Origin: Chloroflexota bacterium
GTDB lineage: Bacteria > Chloroflexota > Anaerolineae > B4-G1 > SLSP01
DNA: 6,020 bases
Direction of reading: 5' to 3'
Assembly: GCA_012798275.1 (NCBI GenBank)
Contig: JAAZNO010000585.1
Coordinates: 1 to 6,020, forward strand
The translations under genes and the position numbers were made by a program. Shown here piece after piece: positions 5,603-6,020 of the stretch (position 1 is its first letter; the number at the start of each line of letters is the position of its first letter). The notes below the pieces were generated by a model. It was not told the origin of the DNA, did no database searches, and saw nothing but the letters and a program-made list of their open reading frames with translations.

Positions 5603-6020
5603 TCAAGCGTCGGTGATGCGCGGAACATAACGCACCCAACGTACCCATGGGAAAGTCGCCAGGCCTTTGGTCACGGCGGCGGGGACGGGATCATCCGTCT
5701 CGATAAGCATAATGGAATCGCCGCCCCGCTCTTTGCGTCCCACACTCAGAAAGGCTACGTTGATCTGATGCGCCGCGAGCCAGTTGGTCACCGCGTTGAT
5801 GGTGCCGGGACGATCCTGCGAGACGATGAGGAGGGTGTGGTAGGCGCCGGAGAAATCCACCTCGTAATCGTCCACGGTGGTGATCAGCACCAGGCCGCCG
5901 CCAACCGAAGCGCCGGTCATGCTGCACTGCGTGGCGCCCGCCTCCATGGTCATCCGCAGGGCGTTGGGATGGGCGCCAGGACCCAGATCGCAAGTCGCAA
6001 AGCGCACTTCCATCCCCGCC
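5603..6020 (-). CDS. sdaAB: L-serine dehydratase, iron-sulfur-dependent, beta subunit, C-terminal part
   Basis: Partial gene: the frame runs through the right window edge and 138 C-terminal residues are visible. The Met at 6013 is internal, since the frame continues upstream with Ala-Gly and the sequence there (GMEVRFATCDLGPGAHPN) corresponds to the middle of the beta subunit. Residues near ASVGGGLVLITTVDDYEVDF end the catalytic-side domain. The C terminus is an ACT domain, starting around HTLLIVSQDRPGTINAVTNW and including the loop DRPG and the strand INVAFLSVGRK. ACT domains in this family are thought to bind serine or mediate regulation. It precedes the alpha subunit gene on the same strand, and the two products form the active enzyme. 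The homologous Bacillus subtilis pair is sdaAB-sdaAA in the same order. Confidence 0.9.
   Translation of the reverse strand, partial: AGMEVRFATCDLGPGAHPNALRMTMEAGATQCSMTGASVGGGLVLITTVDDYEVDFSGAYHTLLIVSQDRPGTINAVTNWLAAHQINVAFLSVGRKERGGDSIMLIETDDPVPAAVTKGLATFPWVRWVRYVPRITDA

Overview
This 6 kb window carries ordinary metabolic genes from what looks like a GC-rich free-living bacterium. The mix of a Halothermothrix-type sucrose-phosphate synthase, a GH13 trehalose synthase and a two-subunit iron-sulfur serine dehydratase, with short-period repeats in the gene spacers, would fit a Chloroflexota-like or other GC-rich, possibly thermophilic or halotolerant lineage. That placement is inference; no rRNA or other taxonomic marker is present.

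Region 1 (1-3203, minus strand) is a sugar and compatible-solute block, read in the order sucrose-phosphate synthase, PfkB-family fructokinase, GH13 trehalose synthase (cut by the left edge). Gaps are 92 and 55 bp, so one operon is plausible. Sucrose-phosphate synthase makes sucrose-6-phosphate from UDP-glucose and fructose-6-phosphate. Fructokinase supplies or recycles fructose-6-phosphate. Trehalose synthase interconverts maltose and trehalose. No sucrose-6-phosphate phosphatase is seen in the window.

Region 2 (3204-3433) is the divergent spacer. It holds a weak promoter for the sugar genes with a LacI-like half-site, a 7+7 bp inverted repeat, an excellent -10 box for the rightward gene, and a possible 21-residue Met-rich leader ORF that begins about where transcription should start.

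Region 3 (3434-4597, plus strand) is a YibE/F-family membrane protein. It converges tail to tail, with a 17 bp gap, on region 4 (4615-6020, minus strand), which encodes the beta (partial, right edge) and alpha subunits of an iron-sulfur L-serine dehydratase that deaminates serine to pyruvate and ammonia.

Every gap between co-directional genes (600-654, 1615-1706, 5509-5602) contains its own short direct-repeat family. I found no CRISPR array, transposase, tRNA, rRNA or clear intrinsic terminator, and nothing I would call a new biological system. The most unusual features are the candidate leader ORF, the spacer repeats and the sucrose cluster lacking a visible phosphatase.
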